Shown piece after piece: positions 34,193 through 44,273 of a DNA stretch of 64,000 nucleotides. Position 1 is the stretch's first letter. The number at the start of each line of letters is the position of its first letter. The notes under the pieces are model-generated. The model worked only from the letters and a program-made list of their open reading frames with translations. It ran no database searches and was not told the DNA's origin. The position numbers and the translations under genes were made by a program. Source of the stretch: Cryobacterium levicorallinum (GTDB lineage Bacteria > Actinomycetota > Actinomycetes > Actinomycetales > Microbacteriaceae); the NCBI RefSeq assembly GCF_004402405.1, contig NZ_SOFE01000023.1:308297-372296 (forward strand), written 5' to 3'.

Positions 34193-34900
34193 TCAACCGC
34201 GCTGCGGGCGCGCCTTCATCGGGTCGACGCCCTTGGGAATGGGAAGCTTGGTGCCCATGGAATTCAGGCGGTTGTTGACCGCAAGAACTTCGGCCTTGGT
34301 CAGGGTGGGCTTGATCCGGGTTAGACGGCGGGCCAGCTTGTGCAGCGGCACGGCGTCGTCGTCGGGTCCAACCGAGATCACGGTCACGCCGACGTTGCCG
34401 CCGATGCGCACGATCTTGCGCTTCTCTTCTTCGAGCATGCGTGTGGTGCGCGTTTTCGGGCCCTCGCTGATCAGCACGACTCCACCGCGACCGACAGCCC
34501 GATAGACAGCATCCTGAGTCTTGCCGTTTACGGCGACCGGCATTTCACTGCCGACCCACCCCCGCTTGAGCGAGCTGCGCAGCACGGCACCGACAGCACC
34601 GGGCTGGCCCTCGATCTGCGAATAGGCGGCTTTCTCGGCCCGCCGCCCCAGAATGATGAGCATCGCCAGGATTCCGGCGAGCACGCCGGCGACGATCCAC
34701 AGCACCATCGTGAAGACGTTGCTGCCGGGAATCAGCAGGGCCAGGGCCAGGCTGATCAGAACGGGGATTAGGAAGGCCAGAACCAGAATCCAGACGATAT
34801 TCGAGTCATATCGTCTCGTCATCTGGAAAACCTGCCACATTTGCTTCAAGCGGCCGGGTTTCTTCGGTTTTTTGGGGGTCTTTTCCTTGCTGCGTGCCAT
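34193..34900 (-). CDS. DUF4191 domain membrane protein
   Basis: This 235-residue protein has a very basic N-terminus (MARSKEKTPKKPKKPGR), two adjacent membrane segments (about 36-58 and 65-85), and a cytoplasmic domain. The domain contains AAYSQIEGQPGAVGAVL, RGWVGSEMPVAVNGKTQDAV split across two turns, and GRGGVVLISEGP. It is an actinobacterial family of unknown function that is typically adjacent to lipA, as here (59-base gap in the same direction). The ATG is at 34900. Confidence 0.85.
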   Translation of the reverse strand: MARSKEKTPKKPKKPGRLKQMWQVFQMTRRYDSNIVWILVLAFLIPVLISLALALLIPGSNVFTMVLWIVAGVLAGILAMLIILGRRAEKAAYSQIEGQPGAVGAVLRSSLKRGWVGSEMPVAVNGKTQDAVYRAVGRGGVVLISEGPKTRTTRMLEEEKRKIVRIGGNVGVTVISVGPDDDAVPLHKLARRLTRIKPTLTKAEVLAVNNRLNSMGTKLPIPKGVDPMKARPQRG

Positions 34901-34959
34901 GGGTATAAGACTACCCAGTCACTCGAATGCCGAGTGACCGAATTCACCCCATCCTCGCA

Positions 34960-35949
34960 TTAGGAGACGGCCTGGGCGAACCCAAGTTGGGCATCCGCCA
35001 GCTGGCGCAGGTCGGCCGGAATCTCCCGGCCGGTCGCGACCATGGACTGGGCCCACAGCCGACCAGCCCGATAGGACGACCGCACCAGCGGACCGGAAAG
35101 CACGCCGAGAAAGCCGATTTCTTTGGCCTCCTCATTGAGTTCGACGAATTCCTCCGGGCGCACCCAGCGGGCGACCGGCAGGTGTCGGGCACTCGGCCGC
35201 AGGTACTGCGTGATGGTGATGATGTCGGTGCCGGCTTCGTACAGGTCGTGCAGGGCCTGGGTGATTTCCGCGCGTTCTTCACCCATTCCCAGGATGAGGT
35301 TGGACTTGGTAATCAGACCGGCGTTACGGCCCTGGGTGAGCACGTCGAGCGACCGGTCGTAGCGAAAGGCGGGGCGGATGCGCTTGAAGATGCGCGGCAC
35401 GGTTTCGACGTTGTGCGCGAAAACTTCCGGTTGGGCTGAGAACACCTGCGCGAGATGATCCGGGTTGCCGGAGAAGTCCGGCACCAGAATCTCGACGCCG
35501 GTTCCGGGGCTCTGCTGGTGGATCTGGCGAATGGTCTCGGCGTAGAGCCAGGCCCCCTCGTCGGGCAGGTCGTCCCTGGCCACACCGGTCACGGTGGCAT
35601 AGCGAAGGTTCATGGTGACAACCGATTCACCGACGCGGCGGGGCTCGTCGGTGTCGTAGTCGGCCGGCTTCCCGGTGTCGATCTGGCAGAAGTCACAGCG
35701 TCGTGTGCACTGGGAGCCGCCGATCAAAAAGGTTGCTTCGCGGTCTTCCCAGCACTCGAAGATGTTGGGGCAGCCGGCTTCCTGGCAGACCGTGTGCAGG
35801 TTCTCGCTTTTCACGAGACTCTGCAGCTTCTGATATTCGGGGCCCATTTTGGCGACGGTCTTGATCCAGGCCGGCTTACGTTCGATCGGAGTTTCGGCGT
35901 TGCGAATTTCCAGGCGTAGGAGTTTGCGGCCTTCGGGTACTGCGTTCAT
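34960..35949 (-). CDS. lipA: Lipoyl synthase
   Basis: LipA is a radical-SAM enzyme that inserts two sulfurs into octanoyl groups bound to E2 proteins. The auxiliary 4Fe-4S cluster cysteines are C55, C60 and C66 in [12 protein letters not shown], and the radical-SAM cluster cysteines are C81, C85 and C88 in CTRRCDFC. The C-terminal RSSYRAG contains the serine that ligates the auxiliary cluster. The protein has 329 residues. Its ATG overlaps the lipB stop in an ATGA junction, so the two are coupled. Its substrates include the sucB product encoded 3 kb away. Confidence 0.97.
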   Translation of the reverse strand: MNAVPEGRKLLRLEIRNAETPIERKPAWIKTVAKMGPEYQKLQSLVKSENLHTVCQEAGCPNIFECWEDREATFLIGGSQCTRRCDFCQIDTGKPADYDTDEPRRVGESVVTMNLRYATVTGVARDDLPDEGAWLYAETIRQIHQQSPGTGVEILVPDFSGNPDHLAQVFSAQPEVFAHNVETVPRIFKRIRPAFRYDRSLDVLTQGRNAGLITKSNLILGMGEERAEITQALHDLYEAGTDIITITQYLRPSARHLPVARWVRPEEFVELNEEAKEIGFLGVLSGPLVRSSYRAGRLWAQSMVATGREIPADLRQLADAQLGFAQAVS

Positions 35950-36626
35950 GCGTTCGTCCTGACGTTGTCGAGGCTGACGGGGTTAAGGCTGTCGGTGTCG
36001 GCTCCCAGCGTGCGCTGAAAGCCAGCGGTGATGGGGTCGATCAGGTCACTCGGGTCTACGGTGCGGCCGAGGACGCGGGACATTGTGGTGACTCCGGCAT
36101 CGCGAATTCCGCAGGCGATGATGCGGTCATACGGCTCGAGGGAGTTGCTGCAGTTGAGCGCGAAGCCGTGCATGGTGACACCCTGTGCCACTCGAATTCC
36201 AATGGCGGCGATCTTGTCTTCGTGGCCGGCCGGTCCGACCCAGACTCCCGAACGTCCGGCTACCCGGACGGCGTCGATGCCGAAGCCGATCAGCACCTCG
36301 ATCAGCATGCCCTCGAGAGATCGAACATAGCCGACGACGTCGACCGGTTCTGCGAGGTGCAGGATGGGGTAGCCGACCAGCTGCCCAGGTCCGTGCCAGG
36401 TGATTTTACCGCCGCGGTCGACGTCGATCACCGGGGTGTCGTCGACGGGGCGTTCTTCCGGCAGGGTGCGTTTACCCGCTGTGTACACGGCGGGATGCTC
36501 CAAAAGGAGGACGGTGTCCGGTCGCTCACGGGCGACGACGGAACGGTGGACTGCGCGTTGGAGCTCTAGGCCCTCAACATACGGCACGGAGTTGGCGCTT
36601 AGCCCCGCGACGACAAAGTCGAGCAT
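35946..36626 (-). CDS. lipB: Octanoyl-[acyl-carrier-protein]-protein octanoyltransferase
   Basis: LipB moves octanoyl groups from ACP to the lipoyl lysine of E2 subunits. The catalytic lysine is K138 in [12 protein letters not shown] and the nucleophile is C159 in [11 protein letters not shown]. The family motif [18 protein letters not shown] starts at residue 71. The protein has 226 residues, with an ATG at 36626. It is the first gene of lipB-lipA and uses the acyl-ACP supplied by the fab operon at 3.5-7.1 kb. Confidence 0.97.
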   Translation of the reverse strand: MLDFVVAGLSANSVPYVEGLELQRAVHRSVVARERPDTVLLLEHPAVYTAGKRTLPEERPVDDTPVIDVDRGGKITWHGPGQLVGYPILHLAEPVDVVGYVRSLEGMLIEVLIGFGIDAVRVAGRSGVWVGPAGHEDKIAAIGIRVAQGVTMHGFALNCSNSLEPYDRIIACGIRDAGVTTMSRVLGRTVDPSDLIDPITAGFQRTLGADTDSLNPVSLDNVRTNA

Positions 36627-36792
36627 TGGCCCAGTCTAGGGGGCTCCGGGGGAGTTGGGGCGAGCTGCAGACGTTTGTCAGTCTGGCTGCCGTCAGGTTT
36701 CTGCGCTCCTCCCCGCTTTCCTGGTTCGCCCGTTGTGCACCGGTGCGTGCCGGCCAGGTCTGTGCACCGGATTCCCGCGAGAACATGGTCTC

Positions 36793-38694
36793 GTGAAACG
36801 ACGCAGCGCAGCGCCCTCGGCTCCGGTCGATGACCCGATCCAATTCAGAGACCCGATCCAATTCAGAAACCCGATCCGACTTGGTGACCCGATTCGCTTC
36901 GGTCCTCGGCCGCAGCTGGAGGTCGACGGAAATCGCGCGCCGGGGTCGGCAGCGCTGCAGAGCGAATGCGTCGTTGCCGGCTACCGACTGATTCGGCTGC
37001 TTGGCACGGGGGACCGCGCTGCAATCTATCTCGGACATTCCGGCAGCGGCGCCATGGTCGCCCTCAAGATATTCCGTGCCGACACCGAGTCGGCGAGCAT
37101 CGAGAGCGACATCGCCGTCCTCACCTCGGCAGCAGCGCCGGGGCTGGTCCGGCTGCTCGATGTCGCGCAGCTCGGTGATGGTCGAATCTGCCTGATCTTG
37201 GAACGGCTCGCCGGCGGGTCGTTGGCCCGCTATTTGATCGAACATCCCGTGCTGTCGCCGGGCGAAGCGGTGACCCTCCTCGCCCCCGTCGTGGTGGCCC
37301 TCAACGCGCTGCATTCGGCCGAGTTCGCACACGGCAGCCTCAGCCAGGCCACCGTACTGCTCGACGCGACCGGCCGCTCCGTGCTGACCGGATTCGGTGC
37401 GATCCGCCAATTCAGCGACGCCCTACGAGAGCGGATGCCGCTCCTCCGCGCCGATTACACCCGGCTGGCGACCATCGGGCGGTGCGTCTGTGCTGGGCTC
37501 GCCGAGACTGACGCGCGCAGCCACGGCGGGGCAGAATTGATCCGGCGGTTCCACGAGGCGGTGGATCCGAGCGACGGTGCGGGTCGGTACGGTGCTGGTC
37601 AAACCAGTGTTGGGCCGTACGATGTTGGCCGGTACGGCGCAGAACCTGGAGCGTTCCTCGCACTGAAACCGACGGAATCGATCCTGGTGGATCTGGAACG
37701 CGCCCTGTTCGACTGGGCCGACGCGGAACCGCTGCGGGGCTTTCGACTCGTCACCGAACCGGATCCCGACAGCGCCGGGTCGGCTGACCCGTCGATCGGT
37801 GGCCAGGAGGTTGCGGAGCCCGCTCGGCGAATCGGAAACCTGCAGATCCGAGGCACGTTCAGCGAACGCGGCCACGCCACCGAACGGACTGCGCCGGGCC
37901 CGTACGCCCCGGAACACGACGACCCCGTTCTGCACGACCCCGACCCGTATCCTTCTGCTGTCAATGCGGGCCTGAGACCGCCCTCCCGGGCCCTCGGTAA
38001 CCTGGTGGCGAGGGTCGCCGGGTTACGGCATCTCCTCAGCTGGCTGCTCAGCCGGCTGCTCAACAGCCTGGTTGATGCACGTCCGGTCGCGGCACTCGGG
38101 CATGGCCTGCGTAAACGACTTCACGGTCGTCGAAGGCCTATCCTGGTGGCGGGATTGGTCGGTGTCAGCGTGCTCGTGTTGGCTCTGACGTTGTTTCCGC
38201 TCTCCGGTCATTCCGGGCGCCCCGGTCCCGCGGCCGACCCGGTGGCGGCCGGACCGCCCGCAACGTCCGCGACACCGGATAATAGCGACCATTCTTCAGA
38301 CCACAGCCAGGCTGGTGGTGCCGTCTCCGACCTTGAAACGCCGGACGCGGCTGCGATTGCGGGGGACGATCCGATTGCGGCCGTGGTGGCGCTGCTCGCC
38401 GGCCGGGCCGCTTGCCTCGCTGCGGCGTCCCTCGTCTGCCTGGTGGGCGTCGACCAGACCGGGTCGGCCGTGCTCGCTCTGGACAGCTACGACGCGCGTC
38501 AGCGGCAACAGGGCGGGTCAGGACCGCAACTGCCGGACTACGTAGGCCACCTGCCGACCCTCGCGGAACGAACCGGCAACCTGGCCGTTGTCGCACTCGC
38601 CCCGGGCGCCGGGAACGAAAAAGGCCAGCCAGCCTCGGTCCTTGTGGTCAAGGGCGAGGGCGGCTGGCGTCTTCGTGAGATTTTCGACTACTGA
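36793..38694 (+). CDS. Membrane-anchored protein kinase-like protein, probable pseudokinase
   Basis: This 633-residue protein has a Ser/Thr-kinase-like fold at about residues 64-320, a single membrane segment (about 449-470) and an extracytoplasmic C-terminal domain of about 160 residues. The N-lobe keeps a glycine loop remnant (GTGDRAAIYLG) and the ATP-anchoring lysine K92 (VALKIF). The catalytic loop reads HGSLSQATVLL where active kinases have HRDLKPxNVLL, and DFG is replaced by GFG (200-202), so it should not phosphorylate. The N-terminus carries four DPIQF-like repeats. The start is uncertain; I prefer the GTG at 36793 over the TTG at 36655. It is divergent from lipB and convergent with sucB. 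Confidence 0.75.
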   Translation: MKRRSAAPSAPVDDPIQFRDPIQFRNPIRLGDPIRFGPRPQLEVDGNRAPGSAALQSECVVAGYRLIRLLGTGDRAAIYLGHSGSGAMVALKIFRADTESASIESDIAVLTSAAAPGLVRLLDVAQLGDGRICLILERLAGGSLARYLIEHPVLSPGEAVTLLAPVVVALNALHSAEFAHGSLSQATVLLDATGRSVLTGFGAIRQFSDALRERMPLLRADYTRLATIGRCVCAGLAETDARSHGGAELIRRFHEAVDPSDGAGRYGAGQTSVGPYDVGRYGAEPGAFLALKPTESILVDLERALFDWADAEPLRGFRLVTEPDPDSAGSADPSIGGQEVAEPARRIGNLQIRGTFSERGHATERTAPGPYAPEHDDPVLHDPDPYPSAVNAGLRPPSRALGNLVARVAGLRHLLSWLLSRLLNSLVDARPVAALGHGLRKRLHGRRRPILVAGLVGVSVLVLALTLFPLSGHSGRPGPAADPVAAGPPATSATPDNSDHSSDHSQAGGAVSDLETPDAAAIAGDDPIAAVVALLAGRAACLAAASLVCLVGVDQTGSAVLALDSYDARQRQQGGSGPQLPDYVGHLPTLAERTGNLAVVALAPGAGNEKGQPASVLVVKGEGGWRLREIFDY

Positions 38695-38722
38695 TTTGCT
38701 CAGCGTCGGCAGAACCTGGAGC

Positions 38723-40141
38723 TTAGATGCCGAGGTTGCCCTCGAACGCTCCAGCTTCCAGACGTGCCTTCATCGTGGTGAGGAAGCGGGCAGCATCCGC
38801 TCCGTCGATGATGCGGTGATCATAAGACAGGGCGAGGTACACACTCGAACGAATCGCGATCGCGTCGAGGCCGTCGGTCGTGACGACGAGTGGCTTCTTG
38901 TACACGATGCCGGTGCCCAGGATGGCGCTCTGCGGCAGGAACACCACGGGAGTGTCGAACAGGGCCCCGCGCGAACCGGTGTTGGTCAGCGTGAACGTTC
39001 CGCCGCTGAGCTCGTCGGGCTTGAGCTTGTTGTCCCGGGTGCGGGCAGCGAGGTCCGCGATCTGGGCGGCAAAGCCGGCCAGATCGAGTTCGCCGGCGTT
39101 GCGCACGACTGGAGTCAGCAAGCCACGTTCTGTATCGACCGCGATGCTGATGTTTTCCTGGGCCGGGTAGACAATCGTGTCGCCCTCGATCGTGGCGTTC
39201 ACGATCGGGATGGCACGAAGCGCCTCGGCTGCGGCCAGGGCGAAGAACGGCAGGAACGAGAGCTTGTTGCCGGTTTTCTCGGCGAACGCACCCTTGACCC
39301 GGTCGCGCAGCATGGCCACCCGGGTGACATCCACCTCGACCACGGTCGTGAGCTGAGCGGATGACTGCATCGAGATGACAGCACGCTCGGCGACGACCTT
39401 GCGCAGGCGTGACATCGGCTGGGTAGTTCCGCGCAGCGGTGAGACCTCCACGACCGGGGCGGCCGCGGCCGGCCGCGCTGACGAAGCCTGCACGATGTCT
39501 TCCTTGCGGATTCGTCCGCCCACCCCGGTGCCGCTGATGGTCGACAGGTCGACACCGGCCTCGTTGGCGAGCTTGCGCACGATCGGGGTGACGTACCCGC
39601 TGGTCCCTGCGTGCGAACCGCGAGCGACCGGGGCGTCCACAACCGCAGCGGGTGCTGCGGCAACGGGGGCGGGTGCTGCAACCGGAGCCGGAGCGACAAC
39701 CGGAGCGGGAGCGGCAACCGGTGCGGGCGATGCGACCGGTGCGGGTGCGGCAACCGGTGCGGCTGCGGCAACCGGTGCGGGCGCTGCGACCGGCTCGGGG
39801 GCGGCAACAGGAGCTGCAACCGGCTCCGGTGCTGCAACCGGCTCTGCCACGGGGGCTGCGGTTGCCTCGACCGGTGCCTCGGCTGCCGGAGCGGCAGCGC
39901 CGGACCCGTCGCCGATCGTCACGAGGGGTGTTCCGACCTCGACGGTCTCGTCTTCCTGCACCAGGATGGCCTCAATAATGCCGGCGACCGGGGACGGAAT
40001 TTCCGTGTCCACCTTGTCGGTCGATACCTCGAGCAACGGCTCGTCGACCTCCACGCGGTCGCCCACGTTCTTGAGCCAGCGGGTGACCGTGCCCTCTGTA
40101 ACACTCTCTCCGAGTGCCGGGAGGCTGACGGATTCGCTCAT
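38723..40141 (-). CDS. sucB: Dihydrolipoamide acyltransferase E2 (PDH/ODH complex)
   Basis: This 472-residue E2 core has one lipoyl domain (lipoyl lysine K43 in STDKVDTEI), an unusually long Ala-Pro-Val linker (about residues 83-170), a peripheral-subunit-binding domain ([22 protein letters not shown], split as [15 protein letters not shown] and STISGTG) and a catalytic domain. The acyltransferase residues are H442 and D446 in [15 protein letters not shown] chose the ATG at 40141 (MSESV), since AAGGAG is 8 bases from it and only 2 bases from the ATG at 40147. In actinobacteria one E2 usually serves both pyruvate and 2-oxoglutarate dehydrogenases, with AceE and Lpd, both encoded in this window. 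Confidence 0.94.
   Translation of the reverse strand: MSESVSLPALGESVTEGTVTRWLKNVGDRVEVDEPLLEVSTDKVDTEIPSPVAGIIEAILVQEDETVEVGTPLVTIGDGSGAAAPAAEAPVEATAAPVAEPVAAPEPVAAPVAAPEPVAAPAPVAAAAPVAAPAPVASPAPVAAPAPVVAPAPVAAPAPVAAAPAAVVDAPVARGSHAGTSGYVTPIVRKLANEAGVDLSTISGTGVGGRIRKEDIVQASSARPAAAAPVVEVSPLRGTTQPMSRLRKVVAERAVISMQSSAQLTTVVEVDVTRVAMLRDRVKGAFAEKTGNKLSFLPFFALAAAEALRAIPIVNATIEGDTIVYPAQENISIAVDTERGLLTPVVRNAGELDLAGFAAQIADLAARTRDNKLKPDELSGGTFTLTNTGSRGALFDTPVVFLPQSAILGTGIVYKKPLVVTTDGLDAIAIRSSVYLALSYDHRIIDGADAARFLTTMKARLEAGAFEGNLGI
39640..39890. repeat. Imperfect tandem repeats encoding the E2 linker
   Basis: Short GC-rich units encoding variants of [11 protein letters not shown] follow one another through the sucB linker. 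The units drift in sequence and are coding, not a CRISPR or satellite. Copy number could vary between strains by slippage. Confidence 0.75.
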
Positions 40142-40201
40142 GCGCATGTCTCCTTCAAAACCGTTTGATTGTCTAAAAATGGGATAAGAATGGGATTCCG
40201 A

Positions 40202-41575
40202 CTACATCGCGTGAAGCGGTTTGCCGGCGAGAGCCAGGAAGGCCTCACCCATCGCTTCATTCTGCGTCGGGTGGGCGTGCAGGAACGGAGCAATGTCCTC
40301 CGGGTACGCTTCCCAGTTCACAACGAGCTGGCCTTCGCCGATGAGTTCGCCGACGCGGGCACCGATCATGTGGATGCCCACGATGGGGCCGTCCTTGACT
40401 CGAACGAGCTTGACCGACCCGGCGGTACCGAGAATCGAGCTCTTGCCGTTTCCGCCGAGGTTGTACTCGTAGGTCGAAATCTGGTCGGCACCGAACTTGT
40501 CGGCAGCCTTCGCTTCGCTGTAGCCGACGGATGCAACCTCGGGGTCGCAGTAGGTGACCTTGGGAATGTTGATGTCTTCGACGATGATCGGATTCAGTCC
40601 GGCGATTTCTTCGGCGACGAAGATGCCCTGCTGGAAACCGCGGTGGGCCAGCTGCAGGCCAGGAACGATGTCGCCGACGGCGTAGACGCCGGGAATATTC
40701 GTGGCGAGACGCTCATCGGTGATAACGAAGCCACGATCCATGGTGACGCCGACCTCGTCGAAGCCGAGTCCGGCCGTGACCGGGCCGCGGCCGACAGCGA
40801 CGAGCAGAAGGTCGGCCTCAACCGTTGCCCCGTTTTCCAGGGTGACGACGACGCCGGAGTCGCTCTGCGTGACACTCTGAAAGCGGATGCCGAGGGAGTA
40901 CTCGATGCCGCGCTTGCGGAATGCACGTTCCAGCTGCTTGGAGATGGACTCTTCCTCGTTCGGAACGAGGTGCGGGAGCGCTTCGATGATCGTGACGTCG
41001 GCGCCGAAGGACCTCCAGACGCTCGCGAACTCGGCACCGATGACGCCGCCGCCGAGCACGGCGACCTTTTTGGGCACGTAGTCCAGGGCGAGCGCGGTCT
41101 CGCTCGTGATGACGCGGCCGCCGATCTCGAGGCCGGGCAGCGAACGGGCGTAGGAGCCGGTCGCGAGGATGACGTTCTTGCCGACGATCGTGTCCTCACC
41201 GACCTGAACGGTCGTGGGGGAGACCAGGTGGCCTTCACCTTCGATCACGGTGATGCCGCGAGCCTTGACCAGGCCTTGGAGGCCCTTGTACTTGCTCGCG
41301 ACGATGCCCTCGCGGAACGCGGTGACCGCTGCCATGTCAATGCCCTCAAACGTGGTCTTGACACCGTATTTGGCCGACTCGCGGCTGACATCGGCGACCT
41401 CAGCCGAGTGCAGGAGAGCCTTGGTCGGAATGCAGCCGACGTGCAAGCAGGTGCCGCCGAGTTTGCCCTTCTCGATCAGACCAACGGTGAATCCCAGCTG
41501 CACGGCGCGCAGCGCTGCTGCGTATCCACCGCTTCCGCCACCGAGAACGACAATGTCAAAATTCTGATCCGACAC
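40202..41575 (-). CDS. lpdA: Dihydrolipoyl dehydrogenase
   Basis: The E3 flavoenzyme reoxidises dihydrolipoyl groups on E2 and reduces NAD. The 457-residue protein has the FAD loop VVLGGGSGGYAAALRA, the redox disulfide C43/C48 in GGTCLHVGCIPTK, the NAD loop VLGGGVIGAEFASV and the active-site histidine-glutamate in HAHPTQNEAM near the C-terminus. The start is GTG at 41575 with GAGGGAG upstream. The gene is 60 bases upstream of sucB in the same direction, so the E3-E2 genes are probably one unit. Confidence 0.97.
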   Translation of the reverse strand: MSDQNFDIVVLGGGSGGYAAALRAVQLGFTVGLIEKGKLGGTCLHVGCIPTKALLHSAEVADVSRESAKYGVKTTFEGIDMAAVTAFREGIVASKYKGLQGLVKARGITVIEGEGHLVSPTTVQVGEDTIVGKNVILATGSYARSLPGLEIGGRVITSETALALDYVPKKVAVLGGGVIGAEFASVWRSFGADVTIIEALPHLVPNEEESISKQLERAFRKRGIEYSLGIRFQSVTQSDSGVVVTLENGATVEADLLLVAVGRGPVTAGLGFDEVGVTMDRGFVITDERLATNIPGVYAVGDIVPGLQLAHRGFQQGIFVAEEIAGLNPIIVEDINIPKVTYCDPEVASVGYSEAKAADKFGADQISTYEYNLGGNGKSSILGTAGSVKLVRVKDGPIVGIHMIGARVGELIGEGQLVVNWEAYPEDIAPFLHAHPTQNEAMGEAFLALAGKPLHAM

Positions 41576-41676
41576 TCAGCTACTCCCTCGCGCTTAACGC
41601 TTTGTCACGACGGCCGATGAAATTGTGCTGATCGGCCACGTGGTTTGACAAGCTTTTTCTTGCCCCTACGACTGTA

Positions 41677-43164
41677 CTACGGGCGTGAAAAGTCCTCGGC
41701 CAGTCGGAGCAGGGCCCGGACGGATACCCCGGTCGGTCCGGCCGCGGTGAACCCCCACCCCGCACCCGAGTTCTGCGCAGGCCCGGCGATGTCGAGATGA
41801 GCCCAGGGGATCGTCGTTCCGCTAACATCCGTTCCGATGAATTCCCGCAGAAACACGCCGGCCAGCAGCATGCCGCCGGCGGTGCTGCCGATCTTGGCGT
41901 TGGCGATGTCAGCCACATCGGAGTTGAGGGTGGCGCGCAGCTCATCGGGGAACGGCATCGGCCAGGCTGCCTCACCGACGGCAGCGCTGGCAGCGAGAAC
42001 CCGCTGCACCAGGGCATCATCGCCCATGGTTCCGAAATACCGGGTGCCGAGAGCGACGACGGCTGCTCCGGTGAGGGTGGCGACGTCGATGATCGCGTCT
42101 GGCTGTTCTTCGGCAGCGGCGACCAGACCGTCGGCGAGTACGAGGCGACCCTCGGCATCGGTGTTGAGAACCTCGACGGTGCGTCCGCCGCGCATGCGCA
42201 GCACATCGTTGGGTCGGATGGCCGAACCGGAGGGCATGTTCTCGGCGATGCACATCCAAGCCGTGATGCGCACCGGCAGTTCCCGCCGCGCCGCGGCCAG
42301 CACAACGGCGAGCACGGTGGCCGCACCGGTCATGTCGTATTTCATGCCGACCATGGATGCCGGCGGCTTGAGCGAGAGTCCGCCGGTGTCAAAGGTGATG
42401 CCCTTGCCCACAAGGGCGAGATGCTTGTCGGCTCCGGCCGGTGTGTAACTGAGCTTGACCAGGCGCGGCGGGCGAGTGGACCCAGCACCGACGCCGGCGA
42501 TACCGCCGAAGCCGTCGGCCGCGAGCTGCTGCTCGTCCCAGACCGTCACATCGATCGGCAGACCGGTGGCGGCCTCAACCGCTGCGTCGGCGAGCGAGGC
42601 GGGGTAGAGGTCGAGGGGGGGCATGTTCACGAGGTCCTTCACCAGGCGGATCGCCTCGGCGCTCGCGCTGGCCCGCGCAATGGCGTTGGGTGCCGCGACC
42701 CCGGTGTGCACGACCACACTCGACGCCGGCAGCTTGGCCGCGGCGAGCGAGCTATGTCGGTACGCGGTGTAGGAGTAGCCGCCGAGAGCTGCGCCCTCGA
42801 GAACGGCCTCGACCTGATCGGCATCGGTCAACGAGATGGCGAAGGCGACGGCACCGACGCCGGTCAGCTGACGAACCGCGGAACCGGCAGCGTGCCGTAG
42901 CGCATCGGTATCGACGGTACGTCCGAGTCCAACGATCGCGATCGCGCGCGGCGAACCGTCATCAGTGACCAGCCGCACGACCTCATCGCGGGCGCCGGTC
43001 ACGCCGAGCAACGGAAGCTGGGCCGTGATCGCGGCCATCAGCGTGTCGCTTCCGGTTTCGATGAGGCGCACACCGTCATCCGTTTGTTGGGCAGCGACGA
43101 TGAGAATCGCGGCGGGAGAGTCGACGGCGGACTTGGTGGACAGGGACAGGGTGGGAACGGTCAT
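41677..43164 (-). CDS. pepA: Leucyl aminopeptidase
   Basis: An M17-family, two-zinc aminopeptidase that acts in cytoplasmic peptide turnover. The 495-residue length is normal. The catalytic signatures are GKGITFDTGGLSLKPP followed by MKYDMTGAATVL, and NTDAEGRLVLADGL, which contains the family fingerprint and the catalytic arginine. The N-terminal domain is less conserved, as usual. The ATG is at 43164. It is about 100 bases upstream of lpdA in the same direction, and divergent from the PAC2 gene. Confidence 0.95.
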   Translation of the reverse strand: MTVPTLSLSTKSAVDSPAAILIVAAQQTDDGVRLIETGSDTLMAAITAQLPLLGVTGARDEVVRLVTDDGSPRAIAIVGLGRTVDTDALRHAAGSAVRQLTGVGAVAFAISLTDADQVEAVLEGAALGGYSYTAYRHSSLAAAKLPASSVVVHTGVAAPNAIARASASAEAIRLVKDLVNMPPLDLYPASLADAAVEAATGLPIDVTVWDEQQLAADGFGGIAGVGAGSTRPPRLVKLSYTPAGADKHLALVGKGITFDTGGLSLKPPASMVGMKYDMTGAATVLAVVLAAARRELPVRITAWMCIAENMPSGSAIRPNDVLRMRGGRTVEVLNTDAEGRLVLADGLVAAAEEQPDAIIDVATLTGAAVVALGTRYFGTMGDDALVQRVLAASAAVGEAAWPMPFPDELRATLNSDVADIANAKIGSTAGGMLLAGVFLREFIGTDVSGTTIPWAHLDIAGPAQNSGAGWGFTAAGPTGVSVRALLRLAEDFSRP

Positions 43165-43287
43165 ACTTCGATGGTAGCCACCGGGTGCAGGATCGCCGGT
43201 GGCCGGCAGCCCCAGCGCGCGAGGTGTTCGCTCTCGGCACTCCGTCAGAAGCCACCCAAAAACGGCAGTGCGGATTAGAGTTAAGGA

Positions 43288-44211
43288 ATGTTAGACCCTG
43301 CTGAGCTGTACGAACTGACCTCTGACGCCGATGGCGTTCCAGAGGGATTACACCTGGTCGCGGGGCTGACCGGCTTCGCGGATGCCGGTGGTGCGGTCGC
43401 GCAATTCACTGACTATCTCCTCACCACCCTCGAGCACACCGTTGTCGCGTCGTTCGACACCGACGCTCTGCTGGATTACCGAGCGCGACGCCCGATCATC
43501 TACTTCGATCAAGACCACCTGACCAATTATCAGCCGCCGTCACTGCGCCTGTATCTGGCTCGTGACGAAATCGGGCAGCCGTTCCTGTTCCTGGCCGGGT
43601 TCGAGCCCGACTTTCGCTGGGAACAATTCACGGCCGCCGTGATGCAGCTGGTGGAACGGTTCACCGTTACCTCGACCACCTGGGTACACGCCATCCCGAT
43701 GCCGGTTCCGCACACCCGTCCGATCGGCGTCACGGTGAGCGGCAATCGCTCCGACCTGATCGAGAATCGGTCGGTGTGGCGGCCGCACACGCAGGTCGCG
43801 GCCAACGTGCTGCACCTGCTTGAATTTCGGCTGCAGGAGCGCGGTGCCGGGGCGGTCGGCTACGTTCTGCTGGTGCCTCACTACCTGGGCGACGCCGAGT
43901 TTCCCGCCGCAGCACTGAGCGCGTTGGAGAGCACGAGCGCGTCGACCGGGTTGATCTTCCCCACCGATCGTCTGCGCGAAGCCAACCGTGAATTCGTCGC
44001 CCGCATCGACGACCAGGTTCGGGATAACCCCGAACTGGCCAAGCTCGTTGGCACCCTGGAGCAGCGCTATGACGCCTACATGGAGGGCAGCACATTACGG
44101 TCGCCGCTGACCGATGAAGACGGCGAACTGCCCTCGGCCGACGAAATCGCCGCCGAGCTGGAAAATTTCCTGGCCCTGCGTCGCAGCCGCGACGACGGCC
44201 CGTCTGCTTAA
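43288..44211 (+). CDS. PAC2 family protein
   Basis: This 307-residue soluble protein belongs to the PAC2 family, which is related to proteasome assembly chaperone 2. Visible family features are HLVAGLTGFADAGGAVAQF near the start, RRPIIYFDQDHLTNYQPP, FLAGFEPDFRWEQF and VHAIPMPVPHTRP. In actinobacteria PAC2 proteins are common, but a proteasome link is not proven for most of them, and no proteasome genes lie in this window. A ribosome-binding AAGGA precedes the ATG at 43288. Confidence 0.9.
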   Translation: MLDPAELYELTSDADGVPEGLHLVAGLTGFADAGGAVAQFTDYLLTTLEHTVVASFDTDALLDYRARRPIIYFDQDHLTNYQPPSLRLYLARDEIGQPFLFLAGFEPDFRWEQFTAAVMQLVERFTVTSTTWVHAIPMPVPHTRPIGVTVSGNRSDLIENRSVWRPHTQVAANVLHLLEFRLQERGAGAVGYVLLVPHYLGDAEFPAAALSALESTSASTGLIFPTDRLREANREFVARIDDQVRDNPELAKLVGTLEQRYDAYMEGSTLRSPLTDEDGELPSADEIAAELENFLALRRSRDDGPSA

Positions 44212-44273
44212 CAACAAGTGCCGGCGGGGCGTTCCGAAACCGGGGCAGGCGCAAGCGCGGTAAGTTGGGACAA

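Noticed and set aside
39640-39890. A CRISPR-like or satellite array
   Set aside because: The units are short, drift in sequence, have no spacers and lie in frame within the E2 linker.
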